Shown here in pieces: positions 1-8,424 of a stretch of 64,000 nt of DNA. Each line of letters opens with the position of its first letter. Position 1 is the first letter of the stretch. The notes below the pieces were generated by a model, which was given only the letters and a program-made list of their open reading frames with translations, was not told the DNA's origin and did not search any database. The translations under genes and the position numbers were made by a program. The stretch is from Flavobacterium hydrophilum (GTDB lineage Bacteria > Bacteroidota > Bacteroidia > Flavobacteriales > Flavobacteriaceae): positions 806,001 through 870,000 of the forward strand of contig NZ_QJHL01000002.1 in the NCBI RefSeq assembly GCF_003202405.1, in the 5' to 3' direction.

Positions 1-348
1 GTCAAATGGATTATTGAAGTTGCAGCCTTAAATGAAAAAGAAATTATTCAGTTTTCATCTTTGATAAAGAATATTGTTATTTCGAATTTTAAAGAGGAAG
101 AATATGCTTCAGTTTTTGTAAAATCATCAACGGGATTTTATAAAACTCATAATAATTTGCCTAATGGAGCAACGATGCCGGCTATTGTTATGATGCTGGA
201 AAATGCTTCACCTTTGCCGGTAAAAGCAGCCGGAGGAATTAAGTCATACGAGGAAGCAATAGAAATGATTCGTTTAGGGGTTAAGCGAATTGGAACTTCA
301 TCTGCTAAAGCAATTGCAAATGGAGAAAACACCACAAATCAATATTAA
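1..348 (+). CDS. deoC: Deoxyribose-phosphate aldolase, C-terminal part (5' end outside window)
   Basis: The frame is open from base 1 and ends with TAA at 346-348, giving the last 115 residues. The enzyme cleaves 2-deoxyribose 5-phosphate to glyceraldehyde 3-phosphate and acetaldehyde in deoxynucleoside breakdown. The visible motif FVKSSTG matches the family's FIKTSTG, whose lysine (bases 121-123) forms the Schiff base. The following VKAAGG (lysine at 223-225) matches the family's second conserved lysine in KPAGG. The tail past the last helix is short, as usual for the family. The stop codon overlaps the ATG of the next gene by one base, so the two are probably cotranscribed. Family identification is secure; the N-terminus cannot be judged. 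Confidence 0.9.
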   Translation, partial: VKWIIEVAALNEKEIIQFSSLIKNIVISNFKEEEYASVFVKSSTGFYKTHNNLPNGATMPAIVMMLENASPLPVKAAGGIKSYEEAIEMIRLGVKRIGTSSAKAIANGENTTNQY

Positions 349-2489
349 TGAAAATCAAAAATATTTTGAATAAAAGTTTTTTTACTTTCAGTCTGGCACT
401 ATTATCACTATCTGTTTTCTCTCAGGAAATAAACAACTCTTCCGTAAAACCAGGCTTTTCTGCTGAGCGTTTTCCTGTTTTTCCTAATTGCGAAAATTTA
501 GAATCTAAAAATTTAGAAAATTGTTTTTATAAAGAAGTTCAGGATTTCGTTTATCAAAATTTTCAAATACCTGAAAATTTAAAGCAGACAAATTACAAGG
601 GCGAAGTTAAAGTGCTGTTTGAAGTGGATGCAAACGGAGTTTTTAAGGTGATTTATGTTAATGCAGCAAATGATAATTTGGCAAAAGAAGCGAAACGCGT
701 TTTTGAAAAATTTCCAAATATCAAACCTTCTACTTATAACGGAGTTGCGACCTATTCTAAATATACAATTTCAATAAATGTACCATTAAAAAGTTCTGAA
801 CAGATTGCTGCTGAGGCTTTGGCTGCAGCCGAAATTTTAAAACCAACAGAAAAACCAATGACAGAACTGGATAGTATTGTGTATAAAAAATACAATAATC
901 CTGAGTTCGAAAGTCACTTAAATATCCCTTTTTCTCATAGCTATTATGCACAGTTTGATGGTGCTATGAATCAGGTTGGCAGTAATAATCATACAGCTTC
1001 AAAACCTTACACATATGCAGAAGTTTCAAAATATTATAATTTAAAAGGAGTGAACGAATCGCTTCAGAAAAAAACTTCAGGCTGGCTGGGAAGAAAATGG
1101 TGGAACGAGAATATGGTTCAGATACAGGGAGAAGATTATTGGTTGTCCTTAAATCCTATTGTTGATCTGCAAATGGGTAAAGCTTCAGATCTTGATGCTT
1201 CTTACACTTATGTGAATACAAGAGCAATCAATTTCAGAGGAGGTTTGGGAAAGCAAATTAATTTTACAACCACTATTTTTGAAAGCCAGGGAAGATTTGC
1301 AGGATATTTTAGTGATTATGCAAATTCTTTAAAACCTTCAGGAGGAAATCCTGCAATTATTCCGGGTATGGGAATTGCAAAACAATTTAAAACCGATTCG
1401 TATGATTTTCCTTTAGCCGAAGCGAACATAACCTATACTCCAAGTAAATTTTTTGATTTTCAATTAGGGTATGGGAGAAATTTTATTGGTGATGGATATC
1501 GGTCTTTATTAGAAAGTGATGGAGCAAGTCCGTATCCATATTTTAAAATCAATACTACTTTTTGGAAAATAAAGTATACCAATACATATATGTGGCTTAA
1601 AGATGTTCGTCCTGATGTTACGGTTGATAAGACCTATGCTTCAAAATATATGGCAAATCATTATCTGAGTTGGAATGTATCAAACAAACTGAACTTAGGT
1701 TTCTTCGAATCAGTAGTCTGGACCGATACCAATAACAGAGGGTTTGATGTGAATTTTGTCAATCCAATTATTTTTTATCGTTCTGTAGAATTTTCGTCGT
1801 CCTCTAAAAGTGGAAATGCTCTTTTAGGAATCACATCTAAATTTAAATGGAATAATAATGTGAATTTATATGGTCAGTTTTTAATTGACGAGTTTTCATT
1901 TGGAGATATAAAGGCAGGTGATAATAGCTGGAAAAATAAATTAGGATACCAGTTAGGAGCTAAATATTTTAATGCTTTTAAAATTAAGGATTTGCTTCTT
2001 CAGTTAGAATACAATCATGTTCGTCCTTATGTGTATTCCCATAGTGCGGTTATTACTAATTATGCCCATAATAATCAGAGTATAGGACACCAGTGGGGCG
2101 GTAATTTTGAGGAGTTCGTTGCTATCGGACGTTATCATAAAGGCCGTTATTTTGCAGATGCGAAGCTTACTGTTGGGAAAAGAGGTCTCGATTTTGATAC
2201 AGCAGAAGATTCCTTTAATTACGGAGGAAATATTTACAAAAGTTATGATCAAAACAGACCTTATGATGCTGGTGTAAAAGTAGGTCAGGGCAACAAAACA
2301 AATATTTTTATTGCTGATATTCAGGGTGGCTATTTGATAAATCCAATGACAAATTTGAAGCTTTTTGGAAGTTTTATCTATAGAAATTTCGATCCGATGC
2401 AAAATACGACAACCACTTTTAAGCAAAGTACGACATGGTTTACAATTGGATTGCGTTCGGATGTCTTTAATTGGTATTTTGATTATTAA
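348..2489 (+). CDS. remB: RemB-like gliding motility / capsule-associated outer-membrane protein
   Basis: A 713-residue exported protein with a signal peptide ending near FSQ (residue 26). Residues about 55-150 resemble a TonB C-terminal-like domain (GEVKVLFEVDANG). The rest is a long region rich in aromatic and alternating hydrophobic residues that fits an outer-membrane beta-barrel of the Wzi/RemB kind. In Flavobacterium johnsoniae, proteins of this type are called RemB and affect gliding, possibly through surface polysaccharide; that is family knowledge and not visible here. It begins one base inside the deoC stop. The gene name rests on remembered similarity and on the overall N-terminal domain plus barrel layout. 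A generic Wzi-family capsule assembly protein is the main alternative. Confidence 0.65.
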   Translation: MKIKNILNKSFFTFSLALLSLSVFSQEINNSSVKPGFSAERFPVFPNCENLESKNLENCFYKEVQDFVYQNFQIPENLKQTNYKGEVKVLFEVDANGVFKVIYVNAANDNLAKEAKRVFEKFPNIKPSTYNGVATYSKYTISINVPLKSSEQIAAEALAAAEILKPTEKPMTELDSIVYKKYNNPEFESHLNIPFSHSYYAQFDGAMNQVGSNNHTASKPYTYAEVSKYYNLKGVNESLQKKTSGWLGRKWWNENMVQIQGEDYWLSLNPIVDLQMGKASDLDASYTYVNTRAINFRGGLGKQINFTTTIFESQGRFAGYFSDYANSLKPSGGNPAIIPGMGIAKQFKTDSYDFPLAEANITYTPSKFFDFQLGYGRNFIGDGYRSLLESDGASPYPYFKINTTFWKIKYTNTYMWLKDVRPDVTVDKTYASKYMANHYLSWNVSNKLNLGFFESVVWTDTNNRGFDVNFVNPIIFYRSVEFSSSSKSGNALLGITSKFKWNNNVNLYGQFLIDEFSFGDIKAGDNSWKNKLGYQLGAKYFNAFKIKDLLLQLEYNHVRPYVYSHSAVITNYAHNNQSIGHQWGGNFEEFVAIGRYHKGRYFADAKLTVGKRGLDFDTAEDSFNYGGNIYKSYDQNRPYDAGVKVGQGNKTNIFIADIQGGYLINPMTNLKLFGSFIYRNFDPMQNTTTTFKQSTTWFTIGLRSDVFNWYFDY

Positions 2490-2602
2490 TATTTAATAAG
2501 ATTTTTCAAGGTAATTGTGTTAAAGATTGCCAAGTCCTTATTTTGCAAAGGTTTTATTGAAAAAATCTAATTTTATAGTCCAGAATTCTATAATCTAATT
2601 TG

Positions 2603-2610
2603 TACATTTG
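2603..2610 (+). promoter_or_regulatory. Bacteroidota -7 box upstream of heme O synthase
   Basis: TACATTTG is a perfect match to the TAnnTTTG -7 element of the Bacteroidota housekeeping sigma factor. No TTG lies at the usual 17-23 bases upstream, so only half of the promoter is recognisable. It sits about 37 bases before the preferred TTG start at 2647 and probably drives the whole oxidase assembly operon. Confidence 0.4.
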
Positions 2611-2646
2611 CACCACTCAAAAAAAAATAGACAAACACTTACCGTA

Positions 2647-3549
2647 TTGAACGCTACTAAAAATACAGTTTCACTTAAATCAATATTTCTGGATTTCAAA
2701 GAAATTACTAAGGCTGGTTTGGCTATAAGTGTTTTGTTTTCATCTATCGCAGGTTATTTGTTAGGTGTAAACAATGAAAATCCTTTTGAATGGAGTGTTT
2801 TAGCTGTTTTAATGGTTGGAGGATATTGCATGGTTGGGGCTTCAAATGCTTTTAATCAGGTAATCGAAAAAGATATTGATTCTTTAATGGATCGTACCAA
2901 AAACCGTCCGGTTCCTTCAGGGCGTATGTCTCCAAAAGTGGCTTTGCTGGTTGCCGGTGTACTGACAGTTATTGGTATTGCTTTATTGTATACGATAAAT
3001 GCAAAATCGGCGATGTTTGCGGCAATTTCAATATTTTTATATACAAGCATTTACACACCTTTAAAAACGGTGACCTCATTATCAGTTTTTGTAGGGGCTT
3101 TTCCTGGTGCAATACCTTTTATGTTAGGGTGGGTTGCAGCAACAGGAGAATTTGGGATAGAAGCAGGTACGTTATTTTTAATTCAGTTTTTCTGGCAGTT
3201 TCCTCATTTTTGGGCTATTGGCTGGTTTTTATATGAAGATTATGAAAAGGCTGGTATTTTTATGCTTCCAACAGGAAAGAAGGATAAAGGGACAGCTTTA
3301 CAGGTTATGTTATATACGATTTGGCTCATTATAGCGTCATTATTGCCTGTTTTAGGATACACAGGACAATTGTTTATTTCGCCAATCGCAGCAGTTTTAG
3401 TTTTTTTGCTTGGTTTGTGGATGTTGTTTTATGCGGTACGTTTGTATCAATTAAGAACGGCAAAGTCTGCAAGAACCTTAATGCTGGTTAGTGTTTCGTA
3501 TATTTCTTTATTGCAGATTGTGTATATAGTAGATAAATTTTTAAGATAG
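2647..3549 (+). CDS. cyoE: Protoheme IX farnesyltransferase (heme O synthase)
   Basis: A UbiA-family integral membrane prenyltransferase that adds a farnesyl group to heme B to make heme O, the precursor of heme A for aa3-type oxidases. The first conserved motif, NQVIEKDIDSLMDRTKNRPV, carries the Asp residues that bind Mg-diphosphate. The second lies around YEDYEKAGIFMLP. About eight to nine hydrophobic helices are visible across 300 residues. The frame is open further upstream to a TTG at 2608, but that codon forms the end of the -7 promoter box (2603-2610), so it is unlikely to be translated. The in-frame TTG at 2647 gives an N-terminus of the usual length. Followed after 2 bases by subunit III; first gene of the operon. 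Confidence 0.93.
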   Translation: MNATKNTVSLKSIFLDFKEITKAGLAISVLFSSIAGYLLGVNNENPFEWSVLAVLMVGGYCMVGASNAFNQVIEKDIDSLMDRTKNRPVPSGRMSPKVALLVAGVLTVIGIALLYTINAKSAMFAAISIFLYTSIYTPLKTVTSLSVFVGAFPGAIPFMLGWVAATGEFGIEAGTLFLIQFFWQFPHFWAIGWFLYEDYEKAGIFMLPTGKKDKGTALQVMLYTIWLIIASLLPVLGYTGQLFISPIAAVLVFLLGLWMLFYAVRLYQLRTAKSARTLMLVSVSYISLLQIVYIVDKFLR

Positions 3550-3551
3550 TT

Positions 3552-4139
3552 ATGGAAATGACAATGAAAATAAGTGATGAACAAGTGCAAAAATCAAAAT
3601 CTGCAAAATTGATTTTGTTATTCGCAATGGTGAGTATGACCATGATGTTTGCAGGGCTTACAAGTGCATTTGTAGTAAGTAAATCGAGAGCAGACTGGTT
3701 GAAGGATTTTCAGATACCAACTGCATTTTATTTTAGTACAGTAGTTATTATTGGTTGTAGTGTTACTTTTTATTTAGCAAAAAAAGCAATTGAAAAAGGA
3801 AATAGAAATGCAACTTCTACGTTTCTTTTAGGGACATTTGCTTTGGGAATTGCTTTTGTGGTTTTACAATTTAGAGGTTTTGGACAAATCATTGAAAGTG
3901 GTTTTTATATGACAGGACAAGGTAGTTCAATTACTACAACTTTTCTTTATGTAATTGCGCTAATGCACCTATTACACTTAGCTGGCGGATTAATTTCACT
4001 TTTAATTATAATTTATAATCATTTTAAACAAAAATACAATCCGACCCAAACTCTTGGAATAGAACTAGGTGCGATGTATTGGCACTTTTTGGACTTATTG
4101 TGGGTATTATTATTTTTATTTTTATATTTCTTTAAATAA
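3552..4139 (+). CDS. Cytochrome c oxidase subunit III, short form
   Basis: A 195-residue membrane protein with about five hydrophobic helices and the subunit III signature near the C-terminus (YWHFLDLLWVLLFLFLYFF). Subunit III stabilises the heme-copper oxidase core and surrounds the oxygen entry path without binding redox metals. It starts 2 bases after cyoE, and a longer subunit III gene follows 42 bases later. Such a tandem pair of divergent subunit III genes is common in Flavobacteriia. The ATG at 3552 is followed by another at 3558, so the exact start is uncertain by a few residues. The short form may be an assembly partner instead of a second copy of the same subunit. Confidence 0.88.
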   Translation: MEMTMKISDEQVQKSKSAKLILLFAMVSMTMMFAGLTSAFVVSKSRADWLKDFQIPTAFYFSTVVIIGCSVTFYLAKKAIEKGNRNATSTFLLGTFALGIAFVVLQFRGFGQIIESGFYMTGQGSSITTTFLYVIALMHLLHLAGGLISLLIIIYNHFKQKYNPTQTLGIELGAMYWHFLDLLWVLLFLFLYFFK

Positions 4140-4181
4140 GAAAAAAACGTAAATTTGGGAACTTTTTAACGAATATCTTTT

Positions 4182-5168
4182 ATGGGAGCGACAGTTACTA
4201 CTGCAAATAACAACGAAAAAACTTGGGGAGGCGGAGAAGACATCCAGCCATTAGGAGCAAGTTATGGTAAAATGATGATGTGGTTTTTTATCGTATCAGA
4301 TGCTTTAACATTCTCTGGATTCCTTGCGGCTTATGGTTTTTCTAGATTTAAATTTATTGAAACATGGCCATTGGCTGACGAAGTGTTTACTCACTTTCCT
4401 TTTATGCACGGTGTTTCGGCTCCGATGTATTATGTAGCCTTAATGACTTTTATTTTGATTTTTTCATCTGTAACAATGGTTTTAGCTGTTGATGCAGGTC
4501 ATCAATTAAAGAAAACAAAAGTTGCCATATACATGTTCTTAACTATTATTGGAGGTTTTATTTTCGTAGGTTCACAAGCCTGGGAGTGGAAAAACTTTAT
4601 TAAAGGAGAATATGGTGCAGTAGAAACATCAGGAGGGAGTTTGTTGCAGTTTGTTGATGCAAGTGGTAAAAGAGTAGCTTTGGCAGATTTTGCAGTGAAA
4701 TTACCGGAGCAAAGAGAAGCTTTGACAAGAAGCCACTCAACTTGGTTTGTTGAAGACGCTGAAACACAACCAACATATACAGTTGCAGAAGTTCAGGCTG
4801 GTTTTAAAGCACATCCTGAATTATTAATAAGAACAGAACAGCTTACTGCTAAAAAGAAAAAAACAGTATTGACAAGAGCAGAATCTGAGTCTCGTTTAGG
4901 TACTGCAAAATATGTTGTAGAAGGAGCAAACCTGACAAGAAATGAATATGGAAGTAAATTGTTTGCTGATTTCTTTTTCTTTATTACAGGATTCCACGGT
5001 TTCCACGTATTTTCCGGAGTTATCATTAATATCATTATATTCTTTAATGTATTATTAGGAACTTACGAAAAGAGAAGAAGCTACGAAATGGTAGAGAAAG
5101 TTGGGTTATACTGGCACTTTGTCGACCTTGTTTGGGTATTTGTATTTACAGTTTTCTACTTAGTTTAA
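4182..5168 (+). CDS. Cytochrome c oxidase subunit III, long form with inserted soluble loop
   Basis: A 328-residue protein with the subunit III fold: helices near residues 28-48, 85-107 and 118-136, then GSQAWEWKNFI, and two C-terminal helices with FHGFHVFSG and YWHFVDLVWVFVFTVFY. Between the helix ending near residue 136 and FFFFITGFHGFHVF lies a charged insert of roughly 115 residues (about 145-260) that ordinary subunit III lacks. It is likely periplasmic or cytoplasmic and of unknown role. The ATG at 4182 follows a 42-base spacer. Together with the short subunit III and subunit IV it supplies the accessory half of an aa3-type oxidase; catalytic subunits I and II are not in the window. Confidence 0.9.
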   Translation: MGATVTTANNNEKTWGGGEDIQPLGASYGKMMMWFFIVSDALTFSGFLAAYGFSRFKFIETWPLADEVFTHFPFMHGVSAPMYYVALMTFILIFSSVTMVLAVDAGHQLKKTKVAIYMFLTIIGGFIFVGSQAWEWKNFIKGEYGAVETSGGSLLQFVDASGKRVALADFAVKLPEQREALTRSHSTWFVEDAETQPTYTVAEVQAGFKAHPELLIRTEQLTAKKKKTVLTRAESESRLGTAKYVVEGANLTRNEYGSKLFADFFFFITGFHGFHVFSGVIINIIIFFNVLLGTYEKRRSYEMVEKVGLYWHFVDLVWVFVFTVFYLV

Positions 5169-5186
5169 TTTTAGATTTTAATTATT

Positions 5187-5537
5187 ATGTCACACGAGCA
5201 CGTATCAAATACAAAAAGAATCTGGTTTGTTTTTGCATTACTATCAGTAGTAACTACAGTAGAGGTTATCCTTGGTATTTTAAAACCTGAATCATTAGAG
5301 TTTAATTTCTTTATAGGTTTGAATTTGTTAAACTGGATTTTCTATATCCTGACAATTTTCAAAGCGTATTATATTGTATGGGCATTTATGCACATGGAAG
5401 GTGAGAAAAGTAGCCTTAGATGGTCTGTTGTTTCGCCTGTTATTTTCCTGGTTTTATATTTATTGTTTATTCTACTTACAGAAGGACATTATATTTATGG
5501 GGTTTTTAAAGATTCTACTATTAAATGGAATTTTTAA
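5187..5537 (+). CDS. Cytochrome c oxidase subunit IV family protein
   Basis: A 116-residue protein with three hydrophobic helices in the arrangement of the prokaryotic COX4/CyoD-like family. These small subunits pack against the heme-copper oxidase core and help its assembly. The sequence AYYIVWAFMHMEGEK after the second helix is typical of this family. It starts 18 bases after subunit III and is followed by a strong hairpin terminator at 5554-5583, so the oxidase structural part of the operon may end here, with the maturation genes downstream transcribed by read-through or separately. Confidence 0.87.
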   Translation: MSHEHVSNTKRIWFVFALLSVVTTVEVILGILKPESLEFNFFIGLNLLNWIFYILTIFKAYYIVWAFMHMEGEKSSLRWSVVSPVIFLVLYLLFILLTEGHYIYGVFKDSTIKWNF

Positions 5538-5553
5538 CATGATATTAATTCGA

Positions 5554-5583
5554 AAAGAGGCTCCGTTTAACGGAGCTTTTTTT
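5554..5583 (+). terminator. Rho-independent terminator after the oxidase subunit genes
   Basis: Perfect 6-bp stem GCTCCG / CGGAGC (5560-5565 and 5571-5576) with a TTTAA loop, an A-rich 5' flank and seven T residues after the stem. Confidence 0.85.
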
Positions 5584-5615
5584 ATTTTTGTACTTCAATA
5601 ACTTTTGTACTTATA

Positions 5616-6272
5616 ATGAAAAAAAATATAGTTCTCTTTGTACTTTTTGTTTTGCCAATTGTAGCCTATTTATTTTTTGCTTCGGGTGTCAATAGTTTTA
5701 CAACATTACCTGTTATTACACCAAAAATTGCTGATTTTGGTAATTGGAAATCTCTAAATAGCAAAAAAGTTTCACTTGATAAAAAGATAACTGTTTTAGG
5801 TTTTTCTGGCTCTGATATTTTGAATAACAGGGGGAATTATTTCAATTTAAATGAAAAAATTTACAAGCGTTATAATGGTTTCGAAGATCTTCAGTTTGTA
5901 GTTTTATGCCCAATTGGAACTGAGAAAGAAGCTCAGAAAATCATAGATGCCTTATCACCTTTTACAGATGTGAAAAACTGGAATTTTGTTTTTGCATCAA
6001 ATGAAGATATTCAAAAGTTTTATGATCAATTGCATTTAAAAGGAAAACTGGATAAAAACCTTGGTACTTCTAATGTTTATATTGTAGATAAAGAAAGAAA
6101 TTTAAGAGGTAGAAAAGGTGTTGCCAAAGATCAAAAAGAAGAATATAAAGAAGGTTATAATACCTTTCATCCTTCTGAATTGAGCAACGAGATGTTAGAT
6201 GACTTTAAGATTATTTTGTATGAATATCGTGCAGCTCTTAAAAAGAATCATAATGCTACTAAACAACTTTAA
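5616..6272 (+). CDS. Membrane-anchored thioredoxin-fold-like protein without cysteine pair, next to SCO
   Basis: A 218-residue protein with one N-terminal hydrophobic helix (about residues 5-24) and a soluble domain facing the periplasm. The domain has the look of a peroxiredoxin/SCO-type fold: a KITVLGFSG strand, a helix, a central FVVLCPIGTEKEAQKI segment and a late strand NVYIVDKERNLRGRKG. The CxxxC copper motif of SCO proteins is absent; only a single cysteine (in VVLCPIG) is visible. It lies between oxidase subunit IV and a true SCO gene, so a part in copper-site maturation or oxidase assembly is a reasonable inference from position only. I do not recognise a named family. Confidence 0.6.
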   Translation: MKKNIVLFVLFVLPIVAYLFFASGVNSFTTLPVITPKIADFGNWKSLNSKKVSLDKKITVLGFSGSDILNNRGNYFNLNEKIYKRYNGFEDLQFVVLCPIGTEKEAQKIIDALSPFTDVKNWNFVFASNEDIQKFYDQLHLKGKLDKNLGTSNVYIVDKERNLRGRKGVAKDQKEEYKEGYNTFHPSELSNEMLDDFKIILYEYRAALKKNHNATKQL

Positions 6273-6284
6273 ATTGAAATTATA

Positions 6285-6974
6285 ATGTTTAAAAATAAAT
6301 CATATATCGGAATTTCGTTTATCATTTTAATTTTTGGAATTTATGCTGTGCCTAAAATTGTTGACAGAATAAAAAATGGTGATGTTGTCAAAGGAAATCG
6401 TCTTGATAATGTAGGTTTAAAAGAATCTAAATCAGATGCAAAATTAGTAACAATAGGACCAGCTCCTAAGTTTGAATTGACTAATCAGGACAATCTGAAA
6501 ATTTCTAATGAAAGCTATAAGGGAAAAGTATATGTATTGGAATTTTTCTTTACTACCTGTCCTTCAATTTGCCCAAAAATGAATTTGAGTATGTTGGAGA
6601 TTGAAAAAACTTTTTTTGGAAATCCAAACTTCGGAATCGTTTCAATCACAATCGATCCTGCACATGATACTCCTGATGTGCTAAATGATCATAGAAAATT
6701 GTTAGGTGTCAAATCTTCAACATGGAACTTCCTGACTGGAGATAAAGAAACTATTATGGATTTGTCCAACGAAGGATTTAATTTGTATGCAGGAGAAAAT
6801 GCAAAAGTAAACGGTGGTTTTGAGCATTCCGGACTATTTGCATTAATTGATAAAGAAGGAAATATTCGTTGTAGAAAAGACGAATTTGGAAATCCGATTT
6901 TATATTATGACGGATTAGAAAAAAAAGGTGTTAGAGACATTCAGGAGGATATTAAAATATTATTAGAGGAATAA
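6285..6974 (+). CDS. SCO1/SenC family copper chaperone
   Basis: A 229-residue membrane-tethered thioredoxin-fold protein. One N-terminal helix anchors it. The copper-binding motif CPSIC is at residues 92-96 and the third ligand histidine is at about residue 181 (GGFEHSGLFAL). SCO proteins deliver copper to, or reduce, the CuA site of oxidase subunit II on the outer face of the membrane. Starting 12 bases after the preceding gene and 1 base before the DUF420 gene, it is part of an oxidase maturation operon. All key residues are present, so it should be functional, in contrast to its upstream neighbour. Confidence 0.92.
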   Translation: MFKNKSYIGISFIILIFGIYAVPKIVDRIKNGDVVKGNRLDNVGLKESKSDAKLVTIGPAPKFELTNQDNLKISNESYKGKVYVLEFFFTTCPSICPKMNLSMLEIEKTFFGNPNFGIVSITIDPAHDTPDVLNDHRKLLGVKSSTWNFLTGDKETIMDLSNEGFNLYAGENAKVNGGFEHSGLFALIDKEGNIRCRKDEFGNPILYYDGLEKKGVRDIQEDIKILLEE

Positions 6975-6975
6975 A

Positions 6976-7518
6976 ATGGAAGATCATTCATTAGAAAAAA
7001 AATACAACAAGTTTATTATCGCTGTTTCAATTGTTATTCCTGTTGTGGTGGCCATTTTATTTGGTGTAAAACTTAAAGATTTTGGGTATAATGTTGAGCC
7101 ACTTTCATTTTTGCCTCCTATATATGCTACAACAAACGGCATTACAGCGATTGTTTTAATTTTGGCTGTAATTGCTATTAAAAAAGGAAATCAGAAACTA
7201 CACGAAGGTTTAATGACGACTGCCATTGCATTGTCTGTTGCTTTTTTGGTTATGTATGTAGCTTATCATATGACTGCTGATTCTACTAAATTTGGAGGAG
7301 AAGGCGCTATAAAATTGATTTACTTATTTATTTTATTAACTCATATTGTATTATCAATTGCGATTATACCTTTGGTTTTAATTACTTATGTAAGAGCATT
7401 GGCACAACGTTTTGACAAACACAGAAAAATAGCAAAAATCACTTTTCCTCTTTGGCTGTATGTTGCTGTAACTGGTGTAATAGTTTATTTAATGATTTCT
7501 CCTTATTATGCACACTAA
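6976..7518 (+). CDS. DUF420 family membrane protein (CtaM-like)
   Basis: A 180-residue polytopic protein with about five hydrophobic helices and conserved histidines in YHMTAD, LTHIVLS and DKHRKIAK, as expected for DUF420. Family members such as CtaM of Staphylococcus are needed for maturation of heme A-containing oxidases, which fits the surrounding cox and SCO genes. The gene begins 1 base after the SCO stop and its 3' end overlaps the next gene by 11 bases, so translation is probably coupled. The family call is firm; the precise role in this organism is inferred from context. Confidence 0.87.
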   Translation: MEDHSLEKKYNKFIIAVSIVIPVVVAILFGVKLKDFGYNVEPLSFLPPIYATTNGITAIVLILAVIAIKKGNQKLHEGLMTTAIALSVAFLVMYVAYHMTADSTKFGGEGAIKLIYLFILLTHIVLSIAIIPLVLITYVRALAQRFDKHRKIAKITFPLWLYVAVTGVIVYLMISPYYAH

Positions 7519-7798
7519 AAATAATAATATTCAAAACGTAAAATCCAAATTGCTTCGCCAGTTCGCTAATGCTCGTGTCCAGACTTTTGTTTTTGGAGTT
7601 TTACTTTTCCTTATGACAGTTTCTTCAAATGCTCAGTGTGCGATGTGCCGTGCTGCGCTTTCCGGTGAATCAAATATAAAAAGAGCTGAAGCTGTAAATG
7701 ATGGAATCGTTTATTTGATGGTAATTCCTTATTTGCTTGTAGGTATAATTGGAGTTTTAATTTATAGAATGTATCAATCAAAAAAGAAAGAAGCTTAG
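7508..7798 (+). CDS. Small exported membrane protein with CxxC motif, oxidase cluster
   Basis: A 96-residue protein with a long positively charged N-terminal stretch, a hydrophobic signal segment ending at SSNAQ, then CAMCRAAL just after the predicted cleavage site, and a second helix near the C-terminus (YLMVIPYLLVGIIGVLIYRMY) followed by a lysine-rich tail. The product would be a short membrane-bound peptide with a CxxC pair at the periplasmic side, able to bind a metal or exchange disulfides. It overlaps the DUF420 gene by 11 bases. Its place at the end of an oxidase assembly operon suggests copper or heme delivery, but this is inference. No named family is recognised. Confidence 0.75.
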   Translation: MHTKNNNIQNVKSKLLRQFANARVQTFVFGVLLFLMTVSSNAQCAMCRAALSGESNIKRAEAVNDGIVYLMVIPYLLVGIIGVLIYRMYQSKKKEA

Positions 7799-8391
7799 TT
7801 TGTGTCATCTTCGGTTTCGCCACAATAATCATTGTAGTAATAAACCATTTCGGGAATATTTTTTTTGTTAAACTTCCCGTTATTAATTTTTTCAATTATT
7901 TTTTCGCAATCTGCAAAATATATTTTTGAACGAAATTTAAAACTAAAAGAAATATCTGTTGCTAATTCAGCATTTTTTCTTTTTACATAAAAAGTTTCTT
8001 TTAAATCCTCAGATGAAGAACTGTAAATAGTTAAGCCATTTTGAAATATACCTCCGTTATTTCTATAGACTGATTTAGAATACTTGTATAAAGTCAGTTT
8101 TCCTTCTTCGACAACTTCCATTATTTTTGGATTTGTATTTTTGTCAAATTTGACATATTCATATTTTTCAGAATAGCCATATCCCGAAAAAAGTAATCCT
8201 TTAGTGATGTCATAGCTCCATTTACTTGGATTGTCTTCTTGCTTGACCTTAAAATAAATAGTGTTGTTTCTAATTTCTCCAAAACCTTTCACAGAACTAC
8301 TGTCATTAAAGAGAATGGTAGCTTCTCTGTAATCTTGACTAAAGGTAAAATTAATGAAAAATAAAAATAAAAGTTGAAGTAGTAGTTTCAT
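7795..8391 (-). CDS. Conserved exported protein of unknown function
   Basis: A 198-residue protein with a signal peptide of about 18 residues ending FTFSQ. The mature part is a mixed strand-rich domain with many tyrosines and two cysteines (FADCEKI and DYCGETE) that could form a disulfide. Nothing in it points to a catalytic function. Its stop codon overlaps the 3' end of the convergent CxxC gene by 4 bases, so there is no room for a separate terminator between them. It lies 33 bases downstream of the DUF4403 gene on the same strand and may be cotranscribed with it. Confidence 0.65.
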   Translation of the reverse strand: MKLLLQLLFLFFINFTFSQDYREATILFNDSSSVKGFGEIRNNTIYFKVKQEDNPSKWSYDITKGLLFSGYGYSEKYEYVKFDKNTNPKIMEVVEEGKLTLYKYSKSVYRNNGGIFQNGLTIYSSSSEDLKETFYVKRKNAELATDISFSFKFRSKIYFADCEKIIEKINNGKFNKKNIPEMVYYYNDYCGETEDDTN

Positions 8392-8424
8392 GTAAAAAAA
8401 GATGATTTTGTTTTTGCTTATAAT

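Noticed and set aside
2004-2426. 140-codon minus-strand frame inside the RemB-like gene
   Set aside because: Shadow of the plus-strand gene; no signal, no motif, no upstream context.
2608-2646. Longer N-terminus for heme O synthase from the TTG at 2608
   Set aside because: The codon is part of a perfect -7 promoter box and the added residues do not resemble the family.
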